A stretch of DNA of 64,000 nucleotides, from the NCBI GenBank assembly GCA_947167715.1, contig CAMVJD010000008.1, forward strand, positions 23,729-87,728, in the 5' to 3' direction. Positions 1 through 8,360 of this stretch are shown here, piece by piece; position 1 is the first letter of the stretch; every line of letters starts with the position of its first letter. The notes under the pieces are model-generated. The model ran no database searches, was not told the DNA's origin, and was given only the letters and a program-made list of their open reading frames with translations. A program made the translations under genes and the position numbers. The stretch is from an uncultured Eubacteriaceae bacterium (GTDB lineage: Bacteria > Bacillota > Clostridia > Lachnospirales > CAG-274).

Positions 1-64
1 GAATACCCAATAATATCATTGCAAGGCCAAAGGCCAATAAAAAGAGCTTTATTAGTTTTTTCAA
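1..64 (-). CDS. 5' end of a leftward membrane or exported protein (partial)
   Basis: Only the first 21 codons lie inside the window. Reading left from a TTG codon at 64-62 gives LKKLIKLFLLAFGLAMILLG, a lysine pair followed by an uninterrupted hydrophobic stretch, which is what a signal peptide or first membrane segment looks like. A GGTGAG ribosome-binding site sits 5 nt upstream and a good extended -10 promoter lies at 148-175. A GTG start a few codons upstream in another frame gives a non-hydrophobic peptide and is less convincing. Product unknown; the rest of the gene is outside the window. Confidence 0.45.
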   Translation of the reverse strand, partial: MKKLIKLFLLAFGLAMILLGI

Positions 65-147
65 ATTCACTCACCGTCCCGATAGTATTATTGGGTCCTT
101 TAAAATGCTTTATCAGGTAATGATATTTTTTAGACCCTTTTATACAG

Positions 148-175
148 ATTATAACATATAAAAGTTTATTTACAA
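148..175 (-). promoter_or_regulatory. Promoter for the leftward partial gene
   Basis: On the minus strand TTGTAA, a 16-bp spacer and TATAAT, with TGT immediately before the -10 (extended -10). It would give a leader of about 75 nt before the TTG start at 64. Confidence 0.55.
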
Positions 176-295
176 TAAAAGTTTTAAAAAGATTTTATTA
201 AATATTTCTGAATATATGCGGGGCTTTATGTAATAATTGACGTATCGGTGTCTTAAATATCTAAAAAAAATCGGAAAAGTCAAGAAAACTTCGTC

Positions 296-324
296 TTGAA
301 AAATATCTTGTTTTATGGTAAAAT
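296..324 (+). promoter_or_regulatory. Promoter for the aminotransferase operon
   Basis: TTGAAA (296-301), a 17-bp spacer and TAAAAT (319-324), about 37 nt before the start codon. It is divergent from the promoter at 148-175. The rest of the 65-360 interval is AT-rich and holds no gene. Confidence 0.6.
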
Positions 325-360
325 AAAAAAGATAATATCGAAACTTATGGGGTGATAGAT

Positions 361-1554
361 ATGAAATTGTCAAAAATTGCATCTGTTGTATGTCCTTCGC
401 CTACGCTTACAATGGCTTCGCGCGTGGCGGCAAAAAGAGAATCGGGCGTTGATGTAGTGGATTTCAGCGCAGGCGAGCCGGATTTTAATACACCCGATTG
501 TGTTAAAAAAGCGGCTGTACAGGCTTTGGAAGAAAACTTTACCCATTATACGCCTTATGCCGGCATATACGAGCTTCGCAAGGCATTTGCAGAGGACCTG
601 AAAAAATATAAACTGGATTATGATGCTTCGCAAATAGTGGTTTCAAACGGCAGCAAGCATGCACTTAAAAATGCTTTTGCCGCTATTCTTGATGCGGGCG
701 ATGAGGTAATCGTGCCTGCACCGTACTGGAACAGCTATATCGATATAATAAAAATGTGCAGCGGTGTTCCTGTTGTGGTAAAAACAAAACGCTCAAACGG
801 TTTCAGAGTTACCGTTGACGAGCTTAAGGCAGCGTTTAGTGAAAAAACAAAGGCATTGCTTATAAACAGTCCCAATAATCCCACGGGTATGGTCTATTCC
901 GAGGAGGAATTGCGTGAAATAGGCAATTTTGCTGTGCAAAACGATCTTTTTATTATTTCGGATGAAATTTATAACAGATTGATATACAGTAAAAAATTAT
1001 TGCATTGCAGTATTGCTTCCCTTGGCGAAAATATAAAACAGCGTACTATAGTTATAGGCGGTCTTTCAAAAAGCTATGCAATGACGGGCTGGCGTGTAGG
1101 ATTTACCGCATCAAATACAGAGGTCGCAACGGCAATAGCAAATATACAGTCAAATTCGACATCAAATATTAATTCAATTGCACAAAAGGCCGCTGTGGCT
1201 GCGCTTACGCTTGCACAGGATGATGCGGAGGCAATGTTAAAGCAATTTGAACACAGACGTGATTATATTGCACAAAGGATATCCGATATACCGTTTTTAA
1301 GCAGCCTGCTGCCAAAGGGAGCCTTTTATCTGTTTGTGGATGTTTCAAAGCTTCTGGGTCAAAGTGTTGGAGAGTACAGGATAGAAACTGCGGATGATGT
1401 GGCGGAAGTGCTTTTTGACAAGTATAATGTTGCGGTTGTACCGTCGGGTGCATTTGGATATGAGGACCACATCCGTATATCTTACGCAACGGGTATGCGT
1501 GATATAGTTGAGGGTGTAAATCGCATAGAGCGCTTTGTAAAAGAAAATTTTTAA
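361..1554 (+). CDS. Class I/II pyridoxal-phosphate aminotransferase (aspartate aminotransferase type)
   Basis: A 397-residue fold-type I aminotransferase that moves amino groups between an amino acid, probably aspartate, and 2-oxoglutarate in the cytosol. The sequence shows the substrate/cofactor signature SPNNPTG, then SDEIYNRLIY (PLP-pyridine Asp), and the Schiff-base lysine in GLSKSYAMTGWRVGF, all in the usual order and spacing for the AspC/AspB subgroup. The ORF track begins at a GTG at 352, but GGGGTG at 349-354 is the ribosome-binding site and fits the ATG at 361 (6-nt gap). The GH3 gene starts 4 nt after the stop, so the two are probably co-transcribed. Exact substrate cannot be fixed from sequence alone. 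Confidence 0.88.
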   Translation: MKLSKIASVVCPSPTLTMASRVAAKRESGVDVVDFSAGEPDFNTPDCVKKAAVQALEENFTHYTPYAGIYELRKAFAEDLKKYKLDYDASQIVVSNGSKHALKNAFAAILDAGDEVIVPAPYWNSYIDIIKMCSGVPVVVKTKRSNGFRVTVDELKAAFSEKTKALLINSPNNPTGMVYSEEELREIGNFAVQNDLFIISDEIYNRLIYSKKLLHCSIASLGENIKQRTIVIGGLSKSYAMTGWRVGFTASNTEVATAIANIQSNSTSNINSIAQKAAVAALTLAQDDAEAMLKQFEHRRDYIAQRISDIPFLSSLLPKGAFYLFVDVSKLLGQSVGEYRIETADDVAEVLFDKYNVAVVPSGAFGYEDHIRISYATGMRDIVEGVNRIERFVKENF

Positions 1555-1558
1555 TGCT

Positions 1559-2716
1559 ATGAAAAAAATAATTTTAATAATGTTTTTCTGTCTTGCTTTT
1601 GCGGGCTGTGCAAAAAAGGATGAGACCCCGCCTGCACATGAAATACAAACGGCTGTTGCAGCTACTGTGGAGGAAACCTCGGAGACGACTACAATTGATG
1701 AGATAGCATCGCAAATAGACGAAATGAGTCTTGAAGATAAGGTAGGGCAGATGTTTATTATTGATTTTGGCAATATGGATACAAGCTTTGTTGTTCATTC
1801 ATCAAGCGGAGAGCTTGATATTAAGCAGCATAATGTTGGCGGCTTTATCCTTTTTGCCGAAGATATAAAGGGCGTAGAGCCTGTAAAAGAATTAACGGCG
1901 GAGCTTAAGAAAATAAGCAAAATACCGCCGTTTATTTCGGTAGATGAGGAGGGCGGTGTCGTAAGCCGCATAGGAGACTCCGGTGCAGTAGCGGATTATT
2001 GTATACCCTCGGCACGCAATATGGCAAACAACGGAACTGTTGAGGAAAACTACACTAAAATAGCAAAAACGCTTAAGTCAATGGGCTTTAATATGGACTT
2101 TGCACCCGATGCCGATGTGGATACCAACCCCGATAACCCTATAATCGGCAACAGAGCGTTTTCCTCGGATGCGGATATTACCGCACAAAATGTTTTAATA
2201 GCGTTAAATGCATTAAGGGATAACGGTGTTATACCTGTTATCAAGCATTTTCCCGGCCATGGAGATACCGAGACCGACAGCCATAAGGGTACTGCAATTA
2301 TCCCGCACGACAGACAAAGGCTGGACAGCGTTGAGCTGGTGCCGTTTAAAAAAGCAATAGAAAACAAAGCTCCCGTTATAATGGCAGGACATATAAAGGT
2401 GCCGGCTATAAGTGATACCGACAGGCCCGCAACGCTTGACCCCAATATTATAACAGGGCTTTTGCGCACGGAGCTTGGCTATGACGGTGTTGTTATGACC
2501 GATGCTATGAATATGGGCGCGGTTACACAATACGGTTCGGCCGAAAGTATAAAGGCGGCCGTAAATGCTGGTGTGGATATAATACTTGTGCCAACGGATG
2601 TTAAAGAAGCTTATGATACCGTTGTAAATATGGTAAAAAACGGTGAAATAAGCGAAAACAGGATAGATACATCAGTTTATAGGATATTATTATTAAAAAA
2701 GGAGATTGGAGAATAA
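1559..2716 (+). CDS. GH3 beta-N-acetylhexosaminidase-like lipoprotein (NagZ type)
   Basis: A 385-residue glycoside hydrolase family 3 protein exported as a lipoprotein: lipobox AFAGC with the acylated cysteine at about residue 17, then a short Thr/Glu-rich linker. It has the NagZ hallmark KHFPGHGDTETDSHKG (catalytic His/Asp loop) and MTDAMNMGA carrying the nucleophile Asp. Family members release N-acetylglucosamine from muropeptides or other glycans; as a lipoprotein it would act on the outer face of the membrane. It lies 4 nt after the aminotransferase and its end carries the ribosome-binding site of the LRR gene. Only weak Shine-Dalgarno sequence precedes its ATG, which suggests translational coupling. 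It has the single GH3 catalytic domain without the C-terminal domain of larger beta-glucosidases. Confidence 0.87.
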   Translation: MKKIILIMFFCLAFAGCAKKDETPPAHEIQTAVAATVEETSETTTIDEIASQIDEMSLEDKVGQMFIIDFGNMDTSFVVHSSSGELDIKQHNVGGFILFAEDIKGVEPVKELTAELKKISKIPPFISVDEEGGVVSRIGDSGAVADYCIPSARNMANNGTVEENYTKIAKTLKSMGFNMDFAPDADVDTNPDNPIIGNRAFSSDADITAQNVLIALNALRDNGVIPVIKHFPGHGDTETDSHKGTAIIPHDRQRLDSVELVPFKKAIENKAPVIMAGHIKVPAISDTDRPATLDPNIITGLLRTELGYDGVVMTDAMNMGAVTQYGSAESIKAAVNAGVDIILVPTDVKEAYDTVVNMVKNGEISENRIDTSVYRILLLKKEIGE

Positions 2717-2720
2717 AAAA

Positions 2721-5387
2721 ATGAAAAGATATTTAGCTGTTATTATGATCGCTGCTGTATTTGCGGGCAGCTTTATTTGTGAGCAAACATCGGTATATGC
2801 CGAGCCGGAGATCATAACCGTTGTTACCGGGCAAAATGCCGACAAGTTTTTGGGCTTTACGCTTAACGAGGACGGCGTATCCTATACGATAACATCATGC
2901 GATGCCTCGGTAGTAAGTGCGGATATTCCCGATACATACAACGGCAAAAAAATAACGGGTATAGGCAGTTCGGCGTTTGCGGGTTCGCATATTGTCAGTA
3001 TAAAGCTGCCGCAATACCTGACGGATATAGGAGATAATGCCTTTGATAGCTGTACAGAGCTTAAAAGCATTACCTTGCCCGATTCGGTTGAAAATATAGG
3101 AAACAGAGCCTTTGCTAATATGACGGGTCTTACCGAGATAGTGCTGCCCAAAAACGCAAAAAATCTTGGTATGGTATTATTTTACAAATGTACAGCACTT
3201 GAAAAGGTGACTGTGGGCGAAGCGCTTGAAAATTTTGACCTTAGTTCGTTTGCGGGCTGTACAGCAAAACAAATAAATGTGGATGAAAACAATGCGGTTT
3301 ATTTTTCTTATGACGGTATAGTTTATAACAAAAAAACAAAGGAGTCGGTATTCTGTTCCAAAAGCTATGAGGGAAATGTTACCATACCCAATGGGATAGT
3401 CAGGATCTCGGGTTATACTTTTTCGGGCATAACGGGCATTACGGGCGTTAGTTTTCCCGATACGCTGACGGATATTGAGGGCTTCGCATTTAAGGACTGC
3501 ACGGCACTTACCGAACTGACCCTGCCGCAGGGGCTTAAAAGCATAGGTGATTGTGCCTTTAAAGGCTGCAGCGCGCTTAATACGGTCAATTTTAACAACG
3601 CTCTTGAAACCGTCGGGGCAAATGTATTTGAGGACTGCATAAAGCTTACGGATGCGGAGCTGCCAAACAGTATCACGCAAATTGGCAGCGAGTCGTTTTC
3701 GGGTTGTTATTCGCTTGCAGCGGTCAAGCTTCCCACGGGACTTACATCAATAAGCAGCGGGCTTTTCCAAGATTGCCGAGCCCTTAAAAGCATAGATATA
3801 CCCGCTTCGGTCAAAAATATCGGTGAAAATGCTTTTAATAACTGTACGGAACTTGAAAGCGTCGATCTGCACGAGGGCTTGACGGAAATAGGCGCAAATG
3901 CCTTTTGTTACTGCTATGAGCTTAAGGAGCTGACCATACCGTCCTCCGTAAAAACAATAGGCGCAAAAGCTTTTTATAATTGCAATAGAATAAACAGCCT
4001 TACGTTAAACGAGGGGCTTGAAACGGTCGGCGCAGATGCGTTTAGCGGCTGCGGCGGCGTAAAGGCACTTATAATACCCGACAGCCTTTCAAATATCGGT
4101 GACAATGCCTTTTATAGCATGACAGCACTTGAAAGGCTGCATATTGGCAAAAACGTAAAAAATGTGGATAAAAAATTGTTGGCTTCCAAAAAGATAACAT
4201 TGCTTACGGTTTCGGATGAAAACCCATATTATTCCGTTTTGGACAATATTTTATATAATAAGACAAAAACACAGCTTATAAATGCCGTTGCGGCAAAGGG
4301 AAGCATTACTGTGCCGGAGGGCGTTGTTACGATAATGGGATCGGCGTTTTTCGGCAATTCGGCGCTTACGGATATCTCTTTTCCGTCAAGCCTTGAATAT
4401 ATAGATGATGAAGCATTCAGAAACTGTAATAACATAACAAAGATAGTTTTACCTGACGGTCTTAAGCATATTGGCAGCAATGCTTTTAACGCCTGTGAAA
4501 AAATAACGGAAATTATCGTACCCGACAGCGTAATATATGTTGGCGACGATGCGTTTTCAAACTGCTACAGTCTGAAAAAGGCTGTGCTTCCCAAAAATAT
4601 GACTGCTCTGCCGAACGGTTGTTTTTCAAAATGCATTGACCTTGTGGATCTGACCCTGCCAAATGGGCTTAAAAGCATAGGAAATCGTGCGCTTGCCGAT
4701 ACGGATCTGGAAAGCATTTATTTGCCGGATAGTGTGGAAACTATTGGAGAGGGCTGCTTTAACGGCTGCAATTCGTTAAAGACGGTCAAGCTTCCGGAGC
4801 GACTTAAGGAGATACCCGAAAGTGCATTTTACGGCTGCTTTGATCTTGTAAGCATATATTTACCCTCATCTATCGAAAGGATAGGGTCAAATGCTTTTAA
4901 TACCTGTACCGATCTGGAGACTGTGATATTACCCGACGGTGTGACAGAGCTTGAAAAAAATATATTTTACAGATGCTTAAATTTAAAGACCGTTGTTATA
5001 CCCGCAAGCGTAAAAAAAATAGATGCCGAGGCATTTCAGGGCTGCGATAATATAAAGGATATCTATTTTGTCGGTGATGCCCCCGAATTACCAACGGTAA
5101 GAAGATACAGCTACAAAACATATCAAATGGAAACGATGCATGCGTTTTATGACTGCTCGGATAAGGCTGTTGTACATTACGACATTGCCGCAAACGGCTT
5201 TGACGGAGACACCTTCGGCGAATGCCGTGCCGTTGCGGAGACAGCTGTTAACACAAAGCCAAATGCAAAAATTATACTTGAGTATTTGACCGGTGTTAGA
5301 GCGTTAGACGAAATATCGGTAAAACAAGCCGATAAGGACGGCAGCGGCATTACAGATATTGCAGATGTTATTGCAATTTTAAATTAA
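2721..5387 (+). CDS. Large BspA-like leucine-rich-repeat surface protein with degenerate dockerin-like tail
   Basis: An 888-residue secreted protein: signal peptide (MKRYLAVIMIAAVFAG..., ending near SVYA) followed by about 27 tandem LRR_5/BspA repeats of about 23 residues (pattern IGxxAFxxCxxLxxVxLPxxV). The C-terminus (about residues 840-888) resembles a dockerin in which the first calcium loop has decayed but the second, DKDGSGITDIADVIAIL, is intact. BspA-type repeats usually mediate adhesion or protein-protein contact; no enzyme domain is seen. The ORF track starts at TTG 2706, but GGAGA at 2708-2712 is the ribosome-binding site, so ATG 2721 is chosen. It is 4 nt after the GH3 gene, probably one transcript. 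The -35 box of the next promoter lies inside its last codons. Confidence 0.85.
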   Translation: MKRYLAVIMIAAVFAGSFICEQTSVYAEPEIITVVTGQNADKFLGFTLNEDGVSYTITSCDASVVSADIPDTYNGKKITGIGSSAFAGSHIVSIKLPQYLTDIGDNAFDSCTELKSITLPDSVENIGNRAFANMTGLTEIVLPKNAKNLGMVLFYKCTALEKVTVGEALENFDLSSFAGCTAKQINVDENNAVYFSYDGIVYNKKTKESVFCSKSYEGNVTIPNGIVRISGYTFSGITGITGVSFPDTLTDIEGFAFKDCTALTELTLPQGLKSIGDCAFKGCSALNTVNFNNALETVGANVFEDCIKLTDAELPNSITQIGSESFSGCYSLAAVKLPTGLTSISSGLFQDCRALKSIDIPASVKNIGENAFNNCTELESVDLHEGLTEIGANAFCYCYELKELTIPSSVKTIGAKAFYNCNRINSLTLNEGLETVGADAFSGCGGVKALIIPDSLSNIGDNAFYSMTALERLHIGKNVKNVDKKLLASKKITLLTVSDENPYYSVLDNILYNKTKTQLINAVAAKGSITVPEGVVTIMGSAFFGNSALTDISFPSSLEYIDDEAFRNCNNITKIVLPDGLKHIGSNAFNACEKITEIIVPDSVIYVGDDAFSNCYSLKKAVLPKNMTALPNGCFSKCIDLVDLTLPNGLKSIGNRALADTDLESIYLPDSVETIGEGCFNGCNSLKTVKLPERLKEIPESAFYGCFDLVSIYLPSSIERIGSNAFNTCTDLETVILPDGVTELEKNIFYRCLNLKTVVIPASVKKIDAEAFQGCDNIKDIYFVGDAPELPTVRRYSYKTYQMETMHAFYDCSDKAVVHYDIAANGFDGDTFGECRAVAETAVNTKPNAKIILEYLTGVRALDEISVKQADKDGSGITDIADVIAILN

Positions 5388-5399
5388 TTATGTTATAAT
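5371..5399 (+). promoter_or_regulatory. Promoter for the SGNH/SLH esterase
   Basis: TTGCAA (5371-5376), 17-bp spacer, TATAAT (5394-5399) with TGT just before it (extended -10). The -35 element overlaps the end of the LRR coding region. Confidence 0.65.
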
Positions 5400-5457
5400 G
5401 TTTATATATGGGATATATGTCCCTTTTATAAAAATAATTTCTATGGAGGATATACAA

Positions 5458-6720
5458 ATGAAAAGATTTATGGCAACTTTGCTGACGGGTATTATTGCAT
5501 TTTCGGCGCTTAATGTGCCTGCAGCGGCAGATACCGTCGATGTATTTATTGCAGGTGATTCAACTGCGTGTGAATACGGTAAGGATGAAAAATATGCGCT
5601 TCCCCGCGCAGGCTGGGGTATGTACCTTGGCAAGTATGCAAAGGATGTAAATGTTACGGATTATGCGCTTTCGGGCAGAAGCTCAAAAAGCTTTACAACA
5701 GAGGATAACTACTACAAGCTTATGCGTGATGTGGGCGAGGGTGACTATGTTATTATCCAGTTTGGCCATAACGATGCTAAAAATTCAAGTGACGAGGATA
5801 AGGAGCTTCGCTATACGGATCCCAAGGGCGACAAGGATACAGAGGGCAGCTTTAAAAACAGCCTTTACAAAAACTATATCCTTCCCGTTCAGGAAAAGGG
5901 TGCAACACCTATTCTTTTAACACCTATTTCCAGAAGAAACTTTGAAGATAACGGCAAAGTAAAGGATTCGCACGGCCTTTATGACGATGCTGTAAGAGAG
6001 CTTGCAGATGAGCTTGGTATTACATATATTGATATGACAAAGATAACAGAGGATATTTACAACAAAGTCGGAGAAAACGGCGCAATGTATTATCACGCTA
6101 TCTATAATGACAGAGAAAAGGGTAAAAACGGTATCGACAATACGCACCTTAACCATTGGGGCGGTGAAAAGATAGCTTATTTAACAGCATCGGAGCTTGC
6201 AAAGGCCGGCGTATTTGAGCTTTCGGGTCAGTATGACGATTCTGCCTTGACAAGGGGCGAATTTACACAGGCGCTTGTTCGTGTGCTTCAGCTTGAAAAT
6301 GCCGATGCAAAGGATAATTTTTCTGATGTAAATACCGATGCCGAATATGCGGAGTCGGTTGCTGTTGCAAAGGCCTTCGGTATTGTGCTTGGTGATGAAA
6401 AGGCTGTATTTAACGGCGAAAGGACTGTTACCTCCGCAGAAATGCTGCTTATGCTTGAAAGAGGTTTAAAGGCGTGCGGCGCTGAAATGCCCGAAAATAT
6501 CGGCACAACAATGGACGAGCATGTTAAAAATGCAGTAAGCAATCTTAAATCTCTTGGCCTTGACGAAAAGGAAAAGGTAAATCTTACATCACAGGATTGC
6601 TATGCTATCCTTACAGATGCTTTTAACGAAGTTACCGAGTTAAAGAGCCTTCAGGCCGAGAAAGAACAGTCACTTGACGAAATAGAGGCTACGGAAAACG
6701 TAGTTATCGATAAAAAATAA
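5458..6720 (+). CDS. Secreted SGNH-hydrolase acetylesterase (CE12/rhamnogalacturonan acetylesterase type) with SLH region
   Basis: A 420-residue exported esterase: signal peptide to about residue 24, then an SGNH hydrolase domain with GDSTACEY (Ser nucleophile near residue 35), SGRSSKSF, FGHNDAK and DNTHLNHWGG (Asp/His pair), the block order of the RGAE/YesT group that removes acetyl groups from pectin. The C-terminal part (about 265-380) reads as SLH-like units (LTRGEFTQALVRVL, FSDVNTDAEYAESV), which anchor proteins to secondary cell-wall polymer. The start at 5458 follows GGAGG with an 8-nt gap; the upstream in-frame codons of the ORF track lack a ribosome-binding site. It is followed by a strong terminator. 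Substrate is inferred from family. Confidence 0.83.
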   Translation: MKRFMATLLTGIIAFSALNVPAAADTVDVFIAGDSTACEYGKDEKYALPRAGWGMYLGKYAKDVNVTDYALSGRSSKSFTTEDNYYKLMRDVGEGDYVIIQFGHNDAKNSSDEDKELRYTDPKGDKDTEGSFKNSLYKNYILPVQEKGATPILLTPISRRNFEDNGKVKDSHGLYDDAVRELADELGITYIDMTKITEDIYNKVGENGAMYYHAIYNDREKGKNGIDNTHLNHWGGEKIAYLTASELAKAGVFELSGQYDDSALTRGEFTQALVRVLQLENADAKDNFSDVNTDAEYAESVAVAKAFGIVLGDEKAVFNGERTVTSAEMLLMLERGLKACGAEMPENIGTTMDEHVKNAVSNLKSLGLDEKEKVNLTSQDCYAILTDAFNEVTELKSLQAEKEQSLDEIEATENVVIDKK

Positions 6721-6735
6721 TTGCAATAAATAAAA

Positions 6736-6769
6736 AGGGGCTGTCGCTAATGCGGCAGCCTCGTTTTTT
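6736..6769 (+). terminator. Rho-independent terminator after the SGNH esterase
   Basis: Stem GGCTGTCGC / GCGGCAGCC (one G-T pair) with a TAAT loop, followed by TTTTTT. It lies between convergent genes and ends at the stop codon of the leftward LRR-dockerin gene. Confidence 0.8.
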
Positions 6770-8225
6770 ATAAGTTTTTTAAAATTTGTATCGTATCTCG
6801 TACATCAAACATACTGTCTTCATTTACATCTGCGGAAGTTATACAAAACAGATCGTCTGTTTTAAGACAGCCGGCAGCATATCTTAAAGCAAGCTTTGCA
6901 TCTTTTTTATCCTTTTTTCCGTCAAGATCTACATCATATCTCATCAATGCCTTGGTAAATGAACTATCGCAGTATTTTACTATTTTAATATAATTTTCGG
7001 GATAATCACGTTTAAAAATATAAATAGGATAACTGCTTATGCTTTCAACGTCTATACCGTCTTCAAACAATGTGTAATTTGATGCAAAGAATTTAAGGTC
7101 GGAAATACCGCTGCCGTTGTTTGATTTAGTTACTAAAAGCAGCGGAATGGACGGAGAAAACCCGTTTTGCGCCTCGTCGTTCAATGCGTTATAGGTGTTT
7201 TCGCTTATAACGGCTTCCTTAAGCATATTACAGTTTAAAAATGCAGAGGCCTCAAGTGTGGTCAAGCTTTCCGGCAGTTTTATTGTTTTAAGCAGTGAAC
7301 AATCGGAAAATGCCGATGATTTTATAACCGATACGCTGTCTGGAATATCAATTTTTTCAAGCTTTTCACATTGCCCGAATGCATTTACGCCTATAGTTTT
7401 TACAGAGTCGGGGAGTGAAACGCTTTCAAGACTTGTACAGCCGTAAAATAGAAATTTGCCAAGTGCTGTTATCCCGGACGGCACAGAAACGCTTTTTAAG
7501 GACGAACAGCCGTTAAATGCATATTCGCCAAGATATGTTACCGCAGCGGGAATATTAATGCTTTTAAGCGATGTACAGCCGTCAAATGCATTGGCGGATA
7601 TTTGGGTAACTTTATTCATACCGCTTACGCTTTCAAGCGAAACACAGTTTTGAAATGCACTCTTGCCGATAAAAGTGGTTTTATCGGGAATATTTATTGT
7701 TTTAAGCTTTTTGCAGTTTAAAAATGTACTTCCGAGTATATCCTTAACATTTGGCGGTATATTGATACTTTCAAGGCTTGTACAGCCCTCAAAGCAGGCG
7801 CCGCTGTAATTTGCGCCGATATACGACAAAGTATCAGGAAGTATAACTGTTTTTAAGGCTTTGCAGCCGTTAAATGCGTAGCCCTCTATCTTTGTCATAT
7901 TGGCTGTTATCTCGACGCTTTCAAGGGCAGTATATTTTAAAAAGCAGCTATTTTTAATAATTTTGGAATTGCCTGTGATAATAAGTTTTTTTAATGCGGT
8001 TTTATCAGTGCCGACAACGGAAGAAACATTTGCTGCGGTAATGCTGTATACATCGGTTATTGTAAGCGTACCGTTTTCAAAGGTATAGCCGTCTATATCG
8101 GCAGCATATGTGTTTGCGGTAAATATATTGCATTTATCCGGCAAAACGGGTATGAGCATGGCGACAAAACATAATGTAAGACAAACCGTATATTTTAATA
8201 ATGATATTTTTGTCTTATTTTTCAT
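6768..8225 (-). CDS. BspA-like LRR protein with C-terminal type-I dockerin
   Basis: A 485-residue exported protein: Lys-rich N-terminus and hydrophobic signal segment, about 11 LRR_5 repeats (for example YAFNGCSSLKSVSVP), a linker, and a two-repeat dockerin: DVDLDGKKDKKDAKLALRYA and ADVNEDSMFDVRDTIQILK. Dockerins bind cohesins on scaffoldin or surface proteins, so this LRR protein could be docked on a complex; no cohesin is encoded in the window. AAGGAG lies 9 nt before the ATG. It converges on the SGNH esterase and sits 135 bp downstream of PFOR, separated by the PFOR terminator. It resembles the LRR protein at 2.7-5.4 kb in architecture, and the two may be paralogs. Confidence 0.85.
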   Translation of the reverse strand: MKNKTKISLLKYTVCLTLCFVAMLIPVLPDKCNIFTANTYAADIDGYTFENGTLTITDVYSITAANVSSVVGTDKTALKKLIITGNSKIIKNSCFLKYTALESVEITANMTKIEGYAFNGCKALKTVILPDTLSYIGANYSGACFEGCTSLESINIPPNVKDILGSTFLNCKKLKTINIPDKTTFIGKSAFQNCVSLESVSGMNKVTQISANAFDGCTSLKSINIPAAVTYLGEYAFNGCSSLKSVSVPSGITALGKFLFYGCTSLESVSLPDSVKTIGVNAFGQCEKLEKIDIPDSVSVIKSSAFSDCSLLKTIKLPESLTTLEASAFLNCNMLKEAVISENTYNALNDEAQNGFSPSIPLLLVTKSNNGSGISDLKFFASNYTLFEDGIDVESISSYPIYIFKRDYPENYIKIVKYCDSSFTKALMRYDVDLDGKKDKKDAKLALRYAAGCLKTDDLFCITSADVNEDSMFDVRDTIQILKNL

Positions 8226-8242
8226 TATAAATTTCTCCTTAC

Positions 8243-8278
8243 TAAAAAAGAGGCGCGGTTTTTACAACCGCGTCTCTT
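8243..8278 (-). terminator. Terminator after PFOR (leftward)
   Basis: Minus-strand stem AGAGACGCGGTT / AACCGCGCCTCT (one G-T pair) with a 5-nt loop, followed by a T run. It separates PFOR from the LRR-dockerin gene. Confidence 0.8.
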
Positions 8279-8296
8279 AATGTATATATTACATAC

Positions 8297-8318
8297 AAAT
8301 TCGACAGCTGCCGAATTT
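8297..8318. repeat. 22-bp near-perfect palindrome between PFOR and the LRR-dockerin gene
   Basis: AAATTCGACAG followed directly by CTGCCGAATTT: 11-bp arms with a single A/G difference (a G-T pair on the minus strand) and no real loop. It lies in the PFOR 3' region, upstream of the LRR-dockerin gene. The shape suits a dimeric operator at least as well as an RNA hairpin. Confidence 0.5.
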
Positions 8319-8360
8319 AAAGTAAGCCCAACCGCTTATGCAGCCGGCGTACTTGATCTA

